From Ancylostoma caninum (Eukaryota > Nematoda > Chromadorea > Rhabditida > Ancylostomatidae), in contig JBAJFG010000591.1 of assembly GCA_037903475.1 (NCBI GenBank), positions 434,001 to 498,000 of the forward strand: DNA of 64,000 bases, in the 5' to 3' direction. Positions 13,991 through 26,409 of this stretch are shown here, piece after piece. The notes below the pieces were generated by a model, which saw only the letters and a program-made list of their open reading frames with translations, did no database searches and had not been told where the DNA came from. Positions within the stretch are counted from its first letter, which is position 1. Each line of letters opens with the position of its first letter. The translations under genes were made by a program, and so were the position numbers.

Positions 13991-15125
13991 ATGGTAATTA
14001 CGCCTCAAGGTTACCACTCTCAATCGAATCGGACTGCCCTGGCCGAGATGAACGCTCTCTCCACACCTTTAGCATCTACATCCTTTGGTAACTTGTTTCA
14101 TGACAGGCATGTTATTCCGCTCCATTATCTTTTCTAGGTTCTGAACAATGTGATCCGACATCGTTTCCGACGAGTAGTAGTTTTGGATCTGCACAAACTG
14201 AATCTGGTGTTCCTCTTTCGTGGGTTAGGCAGGATGCTCATAATCCGGAAAGAGGTTCGTGCAAATTTTGTGAGGCCTACTTTTTTCATACTTTCTGAGC
14301 TTGTTGGAAATGCCTGTACATTTTCTTAGATAAACAACAAGTAAATGACGCGATTTTCTGCGATAAAGCGCGAATCACTAGTGTTTCTCGCAACAAGTTT
14401 CAGCTGTCCCAATAACATTGTTTTCTCTGTTTCGACTCTTACCCTCTGGGCAGGTGCCTGTTACAGAATAACAACTCCTAGAGACTCCTTTGTATGGGGA
14501 GGGATGGTATCATTATAATGATTACTTCTGGAGGAAACCGAGGTTATTTATAGTGCGGCATATTTTGTTGCCCCTAATTCTTCCAAACTCTGTAATGTAA
14601 TAATGTAAGAAGGCGATGACTTCTGCATTCCGTCCCTTTGTTTTTTCCGACACCCTGTTTCGCCTCCTCCCAGTGAATGTCGGCAGTCGAACTCATGCGT
14701 ATTTTTTTCCAAAAATTTATTCCGCTTTCTTTTTTCTGCACAGTTACTTCTTGAACCAACGCATGAGGTCGTTGGATTCTCCGCTGGCTATCGACAGGTA
14801 TCTGTTTTCCTACATTTTGGGCATGGTAACTATTACCTGGAAAATAGTGGGTTGTTTATTTGATTCCTTGTTTTGCAATATTCCATCATCTGATAGTCAT
14901 TCCACGCTACTAGCTCATCACCTTGAGTCCCAATGACTTTCCTGCATCCGTCTGGCAGCGCATGAATGCCTCTACCATACAACAACGCGTACTGTGCCTC
15001 GAAGGAATCGGTCATTTTCTACCTGGCGTCATCCGGATTCCGGAGGCTCTTCCCTGCCCGATGATTTTTAATGTGCCGGAGAGAGTGGATATCGGAATGC
15101 TGTCGCTGTTGGAGAGCAACATACA
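13991..15125 (+). CDS. Unrecognised candidate gene, possibly truncated by a foldback element
   Basis: No family recognised. Possible exons are 13991-14083 (ATG, starting MVITPQGYHS, ending before gtaact), about 14138-14254 (after ttctag, containing SEQCDPTSFP and VPLSWVRQDA), about 14749-14797 (FLNQRMRSLDSP) and about 14911-15125 (after tag, containing DFPASVWQRM and LPGVIRIPEALPC). The last has amino-acid composition like real protein and runs straight into a foldback element at 15131. A further open stretch after that element (15382-15480, DCDRRNLLCVDVSC) may be a continuation. It lies between BRWD and the HINFP gene on the same strand. Splice signals are only moderate and the parts could be chance or a dead gene. 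Confidence 0.3.
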
Positions 15126-15130
15126 TATAG

Positions 15131-15325
15131 GAAGCTCCAAATGTGCGTAGTCAAGAAGGGCGTGGTCACAGCGCGGCTTTAGGCAGAGACACAGGCGCTG
15201 CGCATACTGTCACCGGTTGTCTGCAGAGTCAGAGAAGCCAGAGGCGGCATAGAGAGCGCCTGTATCTGATCGAGGAGCCGCGCCGTGGCCACGCCCCTCT
15301 TGACCGCGGACATTTGGAGCTTCCT
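15131..15325. mobile_element. Foldback MITE, family A, copy 1
   Basis: The left arm AGGAAGCTCCAAATG with GTAGTCAAG is matched in inverse at the right end by CTTGACCGC and CATTTGGAGCTTCCT. Arms are GC-rich and imperfect. Same family as copies at 21891, 41421 and 47849. Confidence 0.75.
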
Positions 15326-15679
15326 GGAGGTTCAAGCGTTGTGGTACAGGAAAATAGCCTTTGGTCCTCCTCATCCCCTTTTTTGAAATACGATTGCGAT
15401 CGTAGAAACCTGCTGTGCGTAGATGTCAGCTGCGACAACCTGCGCTCCATCCAGCAACCCCCTGTGGAATATCTCCCTCGCATATGGCTTTTCTCACTTT
15501 TGCCACTATAAGGGGGAAGCATGGGCGTTGCAGCGGCAAAAACAGGTGGGAGACAAAAGTGCTCGCCCAGAGCTGGAATATCCCCTCCTAGACAAATGTT
15601 GCCACAGCTCGCTGGATAGTGTCGCTGGACACTGACACTGAGGCTGTAAAAAGATAGGAAACCTTTTGTCGCCATATTC

Positions 15680-18600
15680 ATGTCACGGCGGCGAAAACGC
15701 AACGACACCAACCTGCACTTTGTTTGTGTCGAAGTCACACCACGTGTTTCAGTCCTATTTGTGTGCATGTGGGACCAGTGTTGTCATCAAATGGAAGGGA
15801 AGGACGAGTTGGCAGCTCACTTTGATGTGCATCTCAACCAATATGTTAACGACCTACCAGGTGTGTTTCTTTCGTGTAGTACATTTGTTCATGTTTTTCC
15901 TGCAAGTTCTCACCACACTTTGTTAGTGCCTTTATTTTAAGCTCTTGAGTCTCTTGAGTCCTTGCGTTGCCCCATCAGCAGTTGTTTTCAATCGGCAGCA
16001 ACACCAATTGATCTAAAGCGACACTTAGCCATGCATCAGTTCCATGCTCACGCTCAATTCGTAGGACTCCTACTGCTTGCGGCAAAACAAGACATCAACG
16101 TGGACAAGTTTGTCTGTTCAACTTTCCTAGAGAGGAAGAACATCTGTTATAACCAATATTTAGGTGCGGTTTCCAGGCATCCCTAGACATTACCTATTCG
16201 GGCGAGGTTACATATTGTCTTTGGGACAATTGTCATGTATGCATTTCCTCAGTTTCATTACTTCCCTGTTATTTCCCATTATTCTTTCTATTTTAGCATG
16301 ATTTCTCGGATCCACTTGATTTATTTACTCACGTCATGATGCATGTTGATTTCCTCAGCAGCGATGACAAAGTAAGTGACGATGAGTTCAGAACACCAGC
16401 ACATTTCAAATGTTTATGGGAGAACTGTTTCCGCCACTTCGAATCCAAGGGAGATTTGAGGTGTGTTCTATTTTGATGATCATTTCAAAGAGTTCAGAGG
16501 TACTAAAAATTTGTAGTGCATTGAGCTATTTTTTAAATAGTTGTCCTTTGCTAACAAAAAGCATGTCTAGTATTGTTTTCGTTACAGGTAAGTTTCACCA
16601 CCTCTTTTCTGAAATTATGAAGGAGAGAGACGAGAGAGAGAAAGAGAGCAAAGTCGTTGTAACTGGCTCATCAGCGCATTGGGTGGGCTATCTGCATGGT
16701 CCAACTATAAGACTTTTTAGATATACACACAGTTTCTAGTGGATCTTCTCTTTTCTTCGTTTATGGCATGTTTGAGCTTTTTAGTTCGTTACTTAGCGTT
16801 TCATAATGGTCTCAGACAATGGAACGGGCTGACCGCGGCATCAATATTTGGCGGACCGTAGCCAACTCCGCGGTCAGCCAAACACCTAAGTGCGGTCGGC
16901 CAGATTTCGGTGCGCGGTCAACCCGTAGAAATGACGTCGTGGCGTGCTGGTAACGGCAGTAATAGTTGCTGATGATGTGTGGATGACATTTCAGCGATCA
17001 GATTCAACATCAGACAAGAAAATTCCCCATTCATCTTTGGAAATTGCGCAGCACAAACCGTTCTGAAAAATAGAAGGGCTAGAATCGCCAGGATTCATTC
17101 GTATTTCTCAGATTATGTGTTTAAAAGTTTTTTCCTTTTGTGGCCGTCCATCAAATGCATAACATTAATGGCTAAGCTCTCTTAATGAGAGCTTCACTCC
17201 AAAAATATCTAGGAAGTGGCGTCCAATACCCGCAAACTGCGGTAGGTTCCACTACTTCATCAACCAAATTTTAAACCAAAACCAAAAACCAAAAAGCGCT
17301 GCGGTCAACCAAACTTTCGGCTAAGGACCGCGGTCAGCCAGATTTCTGTGCGCGGTTAGCCCGTTCCGCATGTCATGGTACCGCGGTCAGCCCGCGGAGT
17401 ATACTTTGGTATATACCGCGGTCAGCCCGCTCCATTGTCTGAGGTTTCACTCAATTTCAGTCGATCTGCGACGTAGCACGGGTTTTTGTTACTTAAATGC
17501 TTCTTAGAAGTACAAGTAAACTGGCCTCATCTACATAGCCTTGACTTTCAAAATTGAAGTTGAAAATCACAGTTACATTCCAGGAAACATGTGCGGCACC
17601 ACAGTGGCGAGAAGTACTGCGCATGTCCGTTTTGCGGACGTTTCTTCTCACGACCAGATAAGCTGTACGAGCACCTTCGGAAGCGTATCCCCCTACCGGC
17701 CAATGAGGAAGATACACATGTGCGTAAATTGCCGAAGGTCATTTCATGGGTTTAAGTGGTACCTGTCAACAGGTTTGTTTAATTCCAATGCTTCGAGATC
17801 TCACTCATTCGATTCTCAATTTGTAAATGGAAGAGATCCTAGAATTCCAACGAGAAATGCATAAGGACTTTGGTCACGGACCTTGGTCTTCAATATCAAC
17901 TTCTGATTGATCCTCACTATTAATAGCATGCTGATATTCCAAGATTTTTCAACGGTCTTCTCCAATTTTTTTCCCTACATAGTTATGCCTCTTGTGCCAA
18001 CGTCGTTTTGGCGATGAACGCTCTCTGGTGAACCATGTTCGCCGACACATAAATGGACGTCAATGCCCTACTTGCGGACTAGCGGTTCCTCTACCTTCTG
18101 ACCTGCACAGGTATGGCAATTAGTGTGAATGTACAGCCTACAACTTCTATCGGTGGGAATTGACCGCACGTGCGCGTGGCGGCTGACTTGTGATGCTTTG
18201 CACTGTTCCACCGCTCTACCATTTGAGACCAGTAGGACCGTTGAGATCGGTGTCCACTATAGCTGCACAAACTGCAGAAATCTTCGTATAATCACAAGCC
18301 CTAGTGAAAATTACTCGCCAACTCTGAATTATGGAAAACTGCGCTCTCAAATAACGGAGCGGAGGACGAGGTAAACCATCGCAATCATTTATCACGCGCA
18401 CTGCACTGCTGGGTCCGTGCCTTCACCAGTAGAATTTATGGGCTACATGCAGATCAGCCGTTAATCCACTTTTTTGATCGTCTCATCTTCTAGACATATC
18501 CTCGTGAAACACACGGAACGTGTTAAATCATTCATGTGTGCAGAATGTAACAAGAGCTTCTACTGTGTTGTAAGTTAAGAGTACTCATCTTTGTTCTGTT

Positions 18601-19147
18601 TCTGATGTGGAAATTATTTTTCAGACCGACTTAGTGCGTCACACTAAAGTGCATGAACCTCCAAATGAAGTCTGCCCAACGTGTGGTGCCCGCTTTCGGT
18701 GGAAGAAACAACTGGATAAGCACGTTTTGACCCATTCTGAGGTGTTATTGAAATACTTTCGCTGACTTTTTATCTTATGATTGTGGTTCTGAGTTATTTT
18801 CAAAGTTTTCTTTGTCTATAGAATACCTTGGAGCGACCATATCTTTGTCATATCTGCAATTCAACGTATAAGACCGGTCATGGCCTAACCCGGCACCTGT
18901 CACGGAAGCACGACTGTCCGATTCCTGAGGGCTTCAGCAGGTTTGTTTACATAGTTTGAATAGCTTTTCCTCCACCTTCCCAAGGTCTCAGTGTTCTGAG
19001 ATTTGTGCAGATCTAAGATCTAGATTTCTGGACTTTTGAAACTCCTTGCATATGATAACGTTTAGGTTCTCTTATAAGAAGTGTGCTGACGGCTGTTATC
19101 GGTTGCAAACTCGGAAGCTCGTTCGGACTGTTCTGTATGAAAAGTGA
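15680..19147 (+). CDS. hinf-1: HINFP-type C2H2 zinc-finger transcription factor
   Basis: Probable orthologue of HINFP/MIZF, the nuclear factor that in vertebrates activates histone H4 genes at S phase. ATG at 15680 is preceded in frame by a TAA. Clear exons: 15680-15860, 15942-about 16163, about 16297-16460, 17584-17719, 17983-18110, 18494-18569, 18625-18741, 18822-18940 and 19066-19147. A short exon near 16189-16236 adds VTYCLWDNCH. Fingers in order include CMWDQCC, LRCPISSCF, YCLWDNCHHDF, FKCLWENCF, YCACPFCGRFFSR, LCLLCQRRFG, CPTCGLAVPLPS, FMCAECNKSFY, VCPTCGARFRW and YLCHICNSTYK. The end (P.G..RFSYKKCADGCYRLQ) matches the characteristic HINFP tail after the last finger. The intron 16461-17583 holds a 633-bp inverted-repeat element. 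The junction around 16163-16190 is unresolved. Confidence 0.9.
16811..17443. mobile_element. Non-autonomous inverted-repeat element in HINFP intron
   Basis: Ends CTCAGACAATGGAACGGGCTG and, inverted, CAGCCCGCTCCATTGTCTGAG. The interior has clustered copies of GCGGTCAGCC or its near variants near both ends (16840-16930 and 17300-17430). No transposase reading frame. Target duplication not clear. Confidence 0.8.
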
Positions 19148-19495
19148 CTAAACTGTGATATCACGTAGGAAGCGTAAACTATAGGAGTTTCAAGGCTATC
19201 GTGTTTTCTTTATATGTATACATAGTTTTATGTCCTCCTGTACATCTTGTCATGATGTCGATTCAAATCCATGATTTCGTTCATACCATTTGCCTGCGTT
19301 TGTACCATTCCATTGAACCCTATTTAAGCCTATCGACCGTTTACAAAGGTGCCTGATTTTGTTGTTTCATTTTTTTTTTGAATGAATTTATTACGATGAA
19401 AATGGAGGGTTGGAACTCAATCGACATCGATTTCAAGCTGTTTGATTTCTGCATCTAATTCACATATCTTATTCATTATCTTATTAGTACTAAAG
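19148..19495. other. Intercistronic region HINFP to mS27
   Basis: 348 bp between stop and start codons of genes on the same strand. No perfect AATAAA was noticed. Acceptor-like sequences (TTATTAG and CTAAAG) lie immediately before the mS27 ATG and could be trans-splice sites. Confidence 0.5.
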
Positions 19496-22400
19496 ATGTG
19501 GTCGCCGAGATTAGCCTTGATCGCATCCCGAATGCCGTTGTTAGTGGGAAGACGGCACTTGCTTTCGAAAGCGTTCGCTCTTGAAAATGTGAGTTTTAGA
19601 ATTTTTAGAGTGTTTCTGAGAAAAAAAGCTACAAAATCGTAGGAATGGACATCTCGACTGGCAGAGCTGACAAAATTGGGTCTTGGCGGAGACTACGAGT
19701 GGATCGGCGCTGTACAAAAGAAGTTCATTGGAGGAGGTGTGGCGAGGTAGGTTTCGATACTTTTTTTTCCTATAATACAACTTATATTAGGTTGCCAGTA
19801 TAGTTCTCGAGGAGTATAACAGTTGCCATCGCTGTCGCTTATATGATCTCACTTTTACTGCGTAGTGGTTGTGGGTGGTCCAGGATCGGTAGCGAACCGA
19901 AGTATTAAGTGCAGTACTGCTAACGAACTATATCGCAGCCTTAGTAAACCTCATCTTCCATTCATTAAACGAAGGATTAGCAGTTGATGTTGCTGCCATT
20001 AAAGTTCTTGCTTTTCTAGCGCCATCGACGTAGATGCAGCCGTGTGCATTGCTGAGCAAAAGGATCAGGTCATATTTTAACCGATTTTTCACTCTTTCAC
20101 TCCCTCACTCTCTTATCTTCTAGTTATTCTCCGTTGCCAAGCAATGCTCCTTGTCGATTTAGGTTGACGACGTAATAGATTTGGTATACAAGTTGCGGCA
20201 CAGCGAAAATGCTGCCGATCTTCCGGAATCTGCCGAATACGCATTGATTCGGCTTCTCCTGCGATATGATCCTTCGTTTTTATTTAAGCTCGCTGGCGAT
20301 CCAGTGAGTGAACTTCCCCCTTAGCACCGTCTACCATCTCATGAGCAGATTTGTTTAAGATTAACTACGGAGTATTTATGAATGAACATGCTGCTTGTCT
20401 TGCAATTGACCACTTCATTGAGAAAAAGGACTTTGCAGGTGATTATTAGTTTCGATGTTAGTAATAACGTTAGCCGCTGTTACCTGTTCTGTTGAAATAA
20501 ATGTTTGTTATGTTTCAGGTGCGGCGCGGCTCTCCGCGTGGATAATGCAGCAGGAGATGACAGAGAACGAGCTGCTGAATCTTCTTGGTATGCAACTTTT
20601 ACATTTAGAGGTAGCTGGTGAAATCTTAGCTGTCAAAATATGCTTTCCGTTTCAGTTCTCTATTCCTGTTCAAAGTGGGCAGAGCTGCCTGCTGAAGAAC
20701 AAGTTATGCCCTTCGAAACTGCTGAAGACGAAGATGCTAATGATGATGACATGGTTTGCTTTGTTACATGCGCAGCTGGTCCCCGGTAAATAGCTGTTCT
20801 TCAACTGCAGTAGCTCTGAACACGTCTGTTCACTATGCTGCAACTTGAATCAAGATTCGTAGAAGCGCTTGAATTTGCATGCATCATTACACTAACTGAT
20901 GGAGGAAGGGATGAGATCGACTCTAAATTTATTTGTTGAGCTTGGAGTGAGTCTAGACTTGGGGCAATGTCTGAGCAATTTCTTCAAAAAAAAAAAAAGA
21001 AAAAGTCTGCTATTCTACTAGTTCACGGTGTTTTTCGACAAATTCTCTTTTCTTCTTATGATAGTGAAGAATTGGTGATTAACTCAGATTGTTGATGCCC
21101 TCCACTCTCATTCAAAAACACCCTCTTTACGGCATGCCACGCAGCGACGCTGTTGTCGCGACCACTCAGACTCAATCATTTTCATACCTGTTATAAAGTA
21201 TGAAGTGAGCGTCGATGGTGGTGCGTTTATCGCGGACTCCAGAAGTAGGCGGCACCACTCATGCTGGAATCCTTGCCGCGACAACAAACTGTCGGATTTT
21301 TCTTATAGTTAGTTGATTTTCTTGATCCTAGACATGAAATATGGTGAAAAACTATTAAAAAACCCTGATTTGCCATTACTGCGAAGCGTAGCGTGCTTCT
21401 CATGTCCGTGAAAAACGCACCTCCGTCGATGTTCACTATGAAAATTTGCAACAATTTGTTTTGAGCAACAACGGTGTCGTTTTAAAGTATGCCTTAGGCG
21501 GGTGGCGGTCAAGAGGTGCGCTCGGATAGTACTCACACCCCTCTCGTATCTTACTCGCACCTCTAACTGCGGCTGTCGTGTTCCAGTGTAGTGAGCTGTC
21601 TTCATCGAAACCAACTCTTACCAGCTGCTGTAGGCGGTATCACCAGTACGAGTCTTGGCGCTATCGACATCGCGCATCGCACGCGGCGAAAGTGTATTCG
21701 GGACAAAAGCTGTTTCAAACGCGAGGATGGCTGAGTATGCACACCGCGTGCCTTACTCTAAACAGTCTCCAGCTTCTTTACAGCTCCCCACTATCTTATT
21801 AACTCTTGTGTTTCTGCAACTCACTACACTGGAACAGACTATGTGGGAATACGGTAGATATGTTCATGATATAAACAGCGACATATATATAGGAAACTCC
21901 AAACGTACGTAGACAAGAGTCGAGATCGCGGCGCGGCTCTCGTGGGCAGAGACGCAGGCGCACACTATGCTGAGCTCCCGTGACTCTGCCCAGTAGAACC
22001 GCGCCGCGGTCCTGACTCTTGACTACGTCCGTTTGGAGTTCTCTGTACTTTGGTTTTCTAGGAAATACGCGATGTTTTTATGTGTTATCCAGTAGCCTGA
22101 GATTTCTGGAGTTGAGAAAACCCTACTAGTCCTAGCAATACTAATAAACAACAATATATTTACAAAAGTGTAATCAAGAATATATAAGGAATCCAATAGA
22201 ATCGTTCGAAACCTTTTGAACCCCTTTGGCTTCCCTGATTCCTGTAAGTATTCATGATTAGAAACTATTTCTGGTATATAGAAACTGTTTGTGGTATAAT
22301 ACATACTAACTAACCAACCAGCATCAAAACTACGAATAATTAACTTACAGAACATTTCAAGTTCTTGTTTAGCTCAAATATTCCACCGAGAATGGAAAAT

Positions 22401-25400
22401 GCTTTCAATTTCAGATTCCTGTAGATGTGATAAAGTGTTTGGGGGTAAATACCAAATATCGTACTGGCCTTTATTTTTTTCCAGGCTATGACGAAGGCAA
22501 CTACGCCGAAACATTACCTGTTCGATTAGAGATAAAAAAAATTATGATTTATTTATTATCGCTGAGAGGCTAATTTGTCCTCAAGGGTTGCCAGGTTATG
22601 GTATCACATGCTAATCGTCCTATAACGAGAACCTCTCATCCCTGAGGGCACGCTTCAGGCAAAACTGATCTCCTGAAGGAGTGCTCGGTCACTTTCACAA
22701 ACATTGACTGTTAGAGAAACTACGTTAAGCCAGAAAATTGTGTAATGACGAGGAAATAGAAATGAACAGAATTGTAAAGGACGACTCGTATTGCGTATCG
22801 CGTCAGTTCTCCTTAGAAATTTTTGCCTAAACATTATCTAAGGTAGTCGTTAGATACCTTGATTATGAAAATCGTGCTAGTTTTCTGCAGTTTTCCTGAT
22901 AATTACATTTTGTTTCATTCTCCTACGTTACTCCCACCGTAACCTTACGAAAACGAAAATAACATAGGAAACTAGTGCAATTTTCGTGATCGAGGGCACC
23001 CAAACTACGCTTTTAGGTAAAGAATGAAGGAAATTTTCGAAAGAAAACCGATCTAGTTACGAGTCACCTTTTATATTTCTGTTATAAATGAGCTGGAAAT
23101 TTGTCACTTCAACGCGTTATGCGTTACACACTTCAGTTTAGCATCGTTTTAAGAGTAAAGTCAACTCGACCAGCTGAAAATTGAAGAGACCATCGCATAA
23201 CAATAACTTGCTATCGCTATACTACATGGCCTATGGCCTATCATGTGTGCTGTAAGAGCAGCGTATACTGGGGCCTTTGCGCATTGCAGTTAATTCTGAA
23301 TATTAAAAGACTTCCATTTCAGAAGACGTTCAGATTCCCCTACCTCAAGAATGCTCATTTCGATTCACATTTTGATCTCACCGATCCACATCAGCTCGCT
23401 GGTAAGACGTTGTTGTGGGTCGCACGGGACTGTCGCTCTCTGCCAGAGACGTTGAAACAGTCACTCAGATTAGTTGGTGCTGTTCTGTACAAAAGGCAAG
23501 TCTCACTAAGGATCTGGAAAGAATCGTATAAGAAACCGGAGTAACTGCTGTAAATCATGCTTATCCTGAAGCACTCTAAGTGGATTGCGTGATTTTGAAG
23601 GCAGGGCCCACCTAATTCAACTAATAAGCTAATATCAAATTCTGCATCTTCTCGACACGTTTTCCGGCGGTGTACATAAATTTTCTCGAATCGACCCGTT
23701 TTCGGGGACGGATTGTGTGACAGTTTGCTAACCTGAGTTGACATCTGAAGCCGATCTTATCGATTGAACACATCAAGGCTCGTTGGCCAATGCTGCGGCC
23801 ATGTTGGGTAGCCAGCACAGCTTGGAGCGATCCGTCTTCCAGCTCCAAAAAATTAGCAATTTCGATCCTTTTGAAGACGGGGCTTTCGTTGCTTTTGTGC
23901 TTGTTGATGCAGATTACCAGGATCAGCATGGAGAGAAGTTGCACAATACACTGATACCTCTCACACGCAGAACGAAGTGTGCCCTGCCTTCAAAGGCAGT
24001 GTCCAAGCTCAGGATTAATTCGGGGTATTGCGTATCAGAAGATGCATGGGGCGACGCTGTTTGCAATGGTGTAGGTATCTCAACTCAAAAGTGCAGAAAA
24101 CCGGCTCTTTTGAATCCTATATTTTTGGAGAAACGGGCTCCCCAGCGCATCGACAGCTCTTCCACGAAGTTGCTCCGCGATCGATCGATGATGCCGCTGC
24201 ACTCCTTGCCGGCATTCGACCCACACCTCCACCCCCTCGTGGAGTTGCAGCGGCGTCGATCGCGGAGCAACTTCGTGGACGAGCTGTCGATGCGGCGGGT
24301 GCCTGTTTCCTCCAAAAATATAGGGTTCAAAAAAGGGATTTTCTTCATTTTTGAGCTGAGATACCTATACCATTGTAATCAGCGTCCCCTCATGCATCTT
24401 CTGATAGCCAACATCCCGAATTGGTCCTGAGCTTGGACACTGCTTTTGAGTCAAATCATATGTGCAGCTTAAATTTTACTCACCAGCTCATACTCATTAT
24501 TTACTGATTTAATTTACTTATTATTTATCGAGCTTAGTTCAACAAGCGATTTGTATAGTCTATCCGATCCGCCCACGCACGCGGGGATCGAGAAGCTGCC
24601 ACGTTTGCCAGCGCTCCACGTCATCATCCCTGATCTGCGTATCACGTTTCATCGTTATCTTCATGGTACTGACCAATGATTTGGCTGTTACTTGGTCGAC
24701 GTGGCAGCCAACAGCGTCGGTCCCAGCCGCGCCGCCTGTCGATCCCCGCGTGCATGGGCGGACTCGTCATTTCGGACAGACTAACTAAATTTCCGAAGAG
24801 TTTTTGTTTTATGTTTTACTCACTCTTCGTGTGAATTTCACTACAATGCACGTACAAATTTAATGGGAGAAGCATGATTTTGTAGCTGCTGCTACACTTT
24901 TCGAGGAGTATAGCGCTTTGAGTCGTTTCTGCTGCGGCGACAGTGCTTTTGGAGCATATCGATCGTGAGCGGCGCGTCGCTGGTGCTGTTTACGCTGCTG
25001 TGGTCGGTGCGCAGTCGATATGCACCAAAGCCACTGGGCAAAGACACAGGCTGTTACTCCTCGAGGATAAAGCAGGACCTTATGTCGTCCGTTCATATTA
25101 TCTTCTTTATGACTTTCACTGTTTAGACTTGATCTCGCTTCTGCATTCGCTTCTTCATCCATACACGGTGGTGCTGCTAATATTGTACGACAACTGCTGA
25201 CTCCTGCAGAAGGAGAACAGCCGGTAGAAGGACAACAAAAGCAGCCGACAGACGAACAGCAAAAGGAAGCTGCAGAAGAACAGCAGAAACAGCCGACAGA
25301 AGAACAGCAGAAGATTATAGAAAAGTTGAGTGGCTGCAGTTCTTCTGAAGAGCCAGTTAGTGCGGCTGTCTACAGTGTTCTTGAAAAGGTAGAGGATTGT

Positions 25401-25784
25401 TTCTGAATCAGTAAGGACAGTGCTGTTTCGTGATTATAAATTATGTACGCAGATTCTTGAGAAAGAAGAGGAAGCGCTAGCTAAGAAACAAGCGGAAGAA
25501 TTCACCAGATGGCATAAACGACGACAAGAACTTATCAAAGCACAGGCGGATCGCCTTCTGCTGAAGGTGAAGCTCCATTTGCCATGGATTCCTTGATCCC
25601 CAAAAGTACTTGTCAAGTTCAGGTCCGTGCTGAGGAAATTGCGAAGGAATTGGCCGAATTGGAGCACCACATCGAAAAGCTTAGCTTCTTTGAGAATCGC
25701 CTGAAATGGGAGAAGAAAGCTGCCCAAAACGCTGAAATTATTCAACAGACAGCCTCTCAACGAGGTGAAGAGGCTGTGCAATAA
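19496..25784 (+). CDS. MRPS27: Mitochondrial small ribosomal subunit protein mS27
   Basis: PPR-like protein of the mitochondrial small ribosomal subunit. ATG at 19496 opens a basic, mitochondrial-targeting-like leader (MWSPRLALIASRMPLL). Exons: 19496-19588, 19643-19745, 20020-20068, 20163-20303, 20360-20438, 20519-20587, 20656-20753, 23323-about 23495, about 25208-25388, 25453-25566 and 25623-25784 (TAA). Family landmarks are VYKLRHSENAADL, INYGVFMNEHAACLAIDHFI, DDSMxxF-type central helices, HFDLTDPHQLAGKTL, and the charged C-terminal coiled coil (WHKRRQELIKAQ). A QQKQPT/EEQQK repeat precedes that coiled coil. The intron 20754-23322 and the one before 25208 are loaded with repeats. The junction after LVGAVLYK is unresolved: the best donor (AAAAG then GCAAGT) is out of phase with the next exon, so a small exon may be missing. 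Confidence 0.85.
21891..22043. mobile_element. Foldback MITE, family A, copy 2
   Basis: Starts AGGAAACTCCAAACGTACG and ends, inverted, in GTCCGTTTGGAGTTCTCTGTA. The GC-rich core is palindromic around GGCGCGGCTCT and ACCGCGCCGC. Lies in the large mS27 intron. A terminal TA suggests a TA target, as for Tc1/mariner-type MITEs. Confidence 0.8.
23599..23989. mobile_element. TTAA-type non-autonomous element, family B, copy 1
   Basis: Starts AGGCAGGGCCCACC and ends GTGTGCCCTGCCT, flanked by TTGA and TCAA, each one change from TTAA. The interior is homologous over most of its length to 48182-48586 (shared CTTATCGATTGAACAC, CCAGCACAGCTTGGAGCGAT). In an mS27 intron. Confidence 0.75.
23994..24444. mobile_element. 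Long foldback element abutting the preceding TTAA-type element
   Basis: About 451 bp forming one large palindrome. AGGCAGTGTCCAAGCTCAGG at the left is matched by CCTGAGCTTGGACACTGCT at the right. Inner arms pair through TCAGAAGATGCATG, GTAGGTATCTCA and CCTATATTTTTGGAG to a GC-rich centre near 24220. It starts immediately after the TCAA that ends the 23599-23989 element. Confidence 0.8.
24554..24785. mobile_element. Small inverted-repeat element
   Basis: TAGTCTATCCGATCCGCCCA at the left, with GCACGCGGGGATCGA, is matched by TCGATCCCCGCGTGC and the inverse of TTTCGGACAGACTA at the right, about 230 bp apart. No reading frame. In an mS27 intron. Confidence 0.7.
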
Positions 25785-26409
25785 TGTATTTTTCTACTTT
25801 AAGTACTGTAAGAAGATTGTTATTGTTATTAGGTGACTAGATTTTGTGAATAGCAGCTCTCTCGGAAATTGTTATCTAGTTTTTGTTGATTGTATGAATA
25901 TTCTCAAATTGTGCTTGTAATTTCGAAGAGGTAGCAACCGTTCCTTTCTCAAAGTGTATTTTACCGTAATTTGTGGAGTCTTCTATGCGCAAAGATCGCC
26001 CCATGCTGACCCAGATGACATCGGTACTTAGAGAGAGGAAAAGAAATAAAGAAGGAAGCAAAGAAAAGGAAACGAAAAGAAATCAGGAGTGTGCCGTACG
26101 ATTGGTGAGGCCAAGATCTGGGATACGAGTGGGTATGCGAAAATTCGTTGCTAATTGAATGGCGGCTGACTAGGCGTATGTATAGAAGGAAAGCGAAGAG
26201 TTGAACCACCCATGTTGCCTAATGAAAAGCAAACAAGAAAAATCTGGCAAATTGTTACTGAATATTTCGAAATGTTGGCAAAACACTACAATTTCCATGT
26301 ATTATCTGTTTAATTTCGTAGTATGATATGCAATCATTGTTCGTTATTGTCCAGCAATTCCCTATGACTCCAATTTGCTTACTCATCATTTTCAGCAATA
26401 GCACGGTAG
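25785..26409. other. Intercistronic region mS27 to BORCS8
   Basis: 625 bp with no recognised gene. A textbook nematode acceptor TTTTCAG at 26389-26395 lies 14 nt upstream of the BORCS8 ATG with no visible upstream exon, as expected for a spliced-leader acceptor. This is an inference from sequence only. Confidence 0.5.

Noticed and set aside
15229..15768. 179-residue minus-strand frame upstream of HINFP
   Set aside because: Overlaps a foldback element and the HINFP first exon on the other strand; no conserved motif.
23783..24430. 215-residue frame in an mS27 intron
   Set aside because: Runs through two palindromic TTAA-type elements; open on both strands because of the palindrome.
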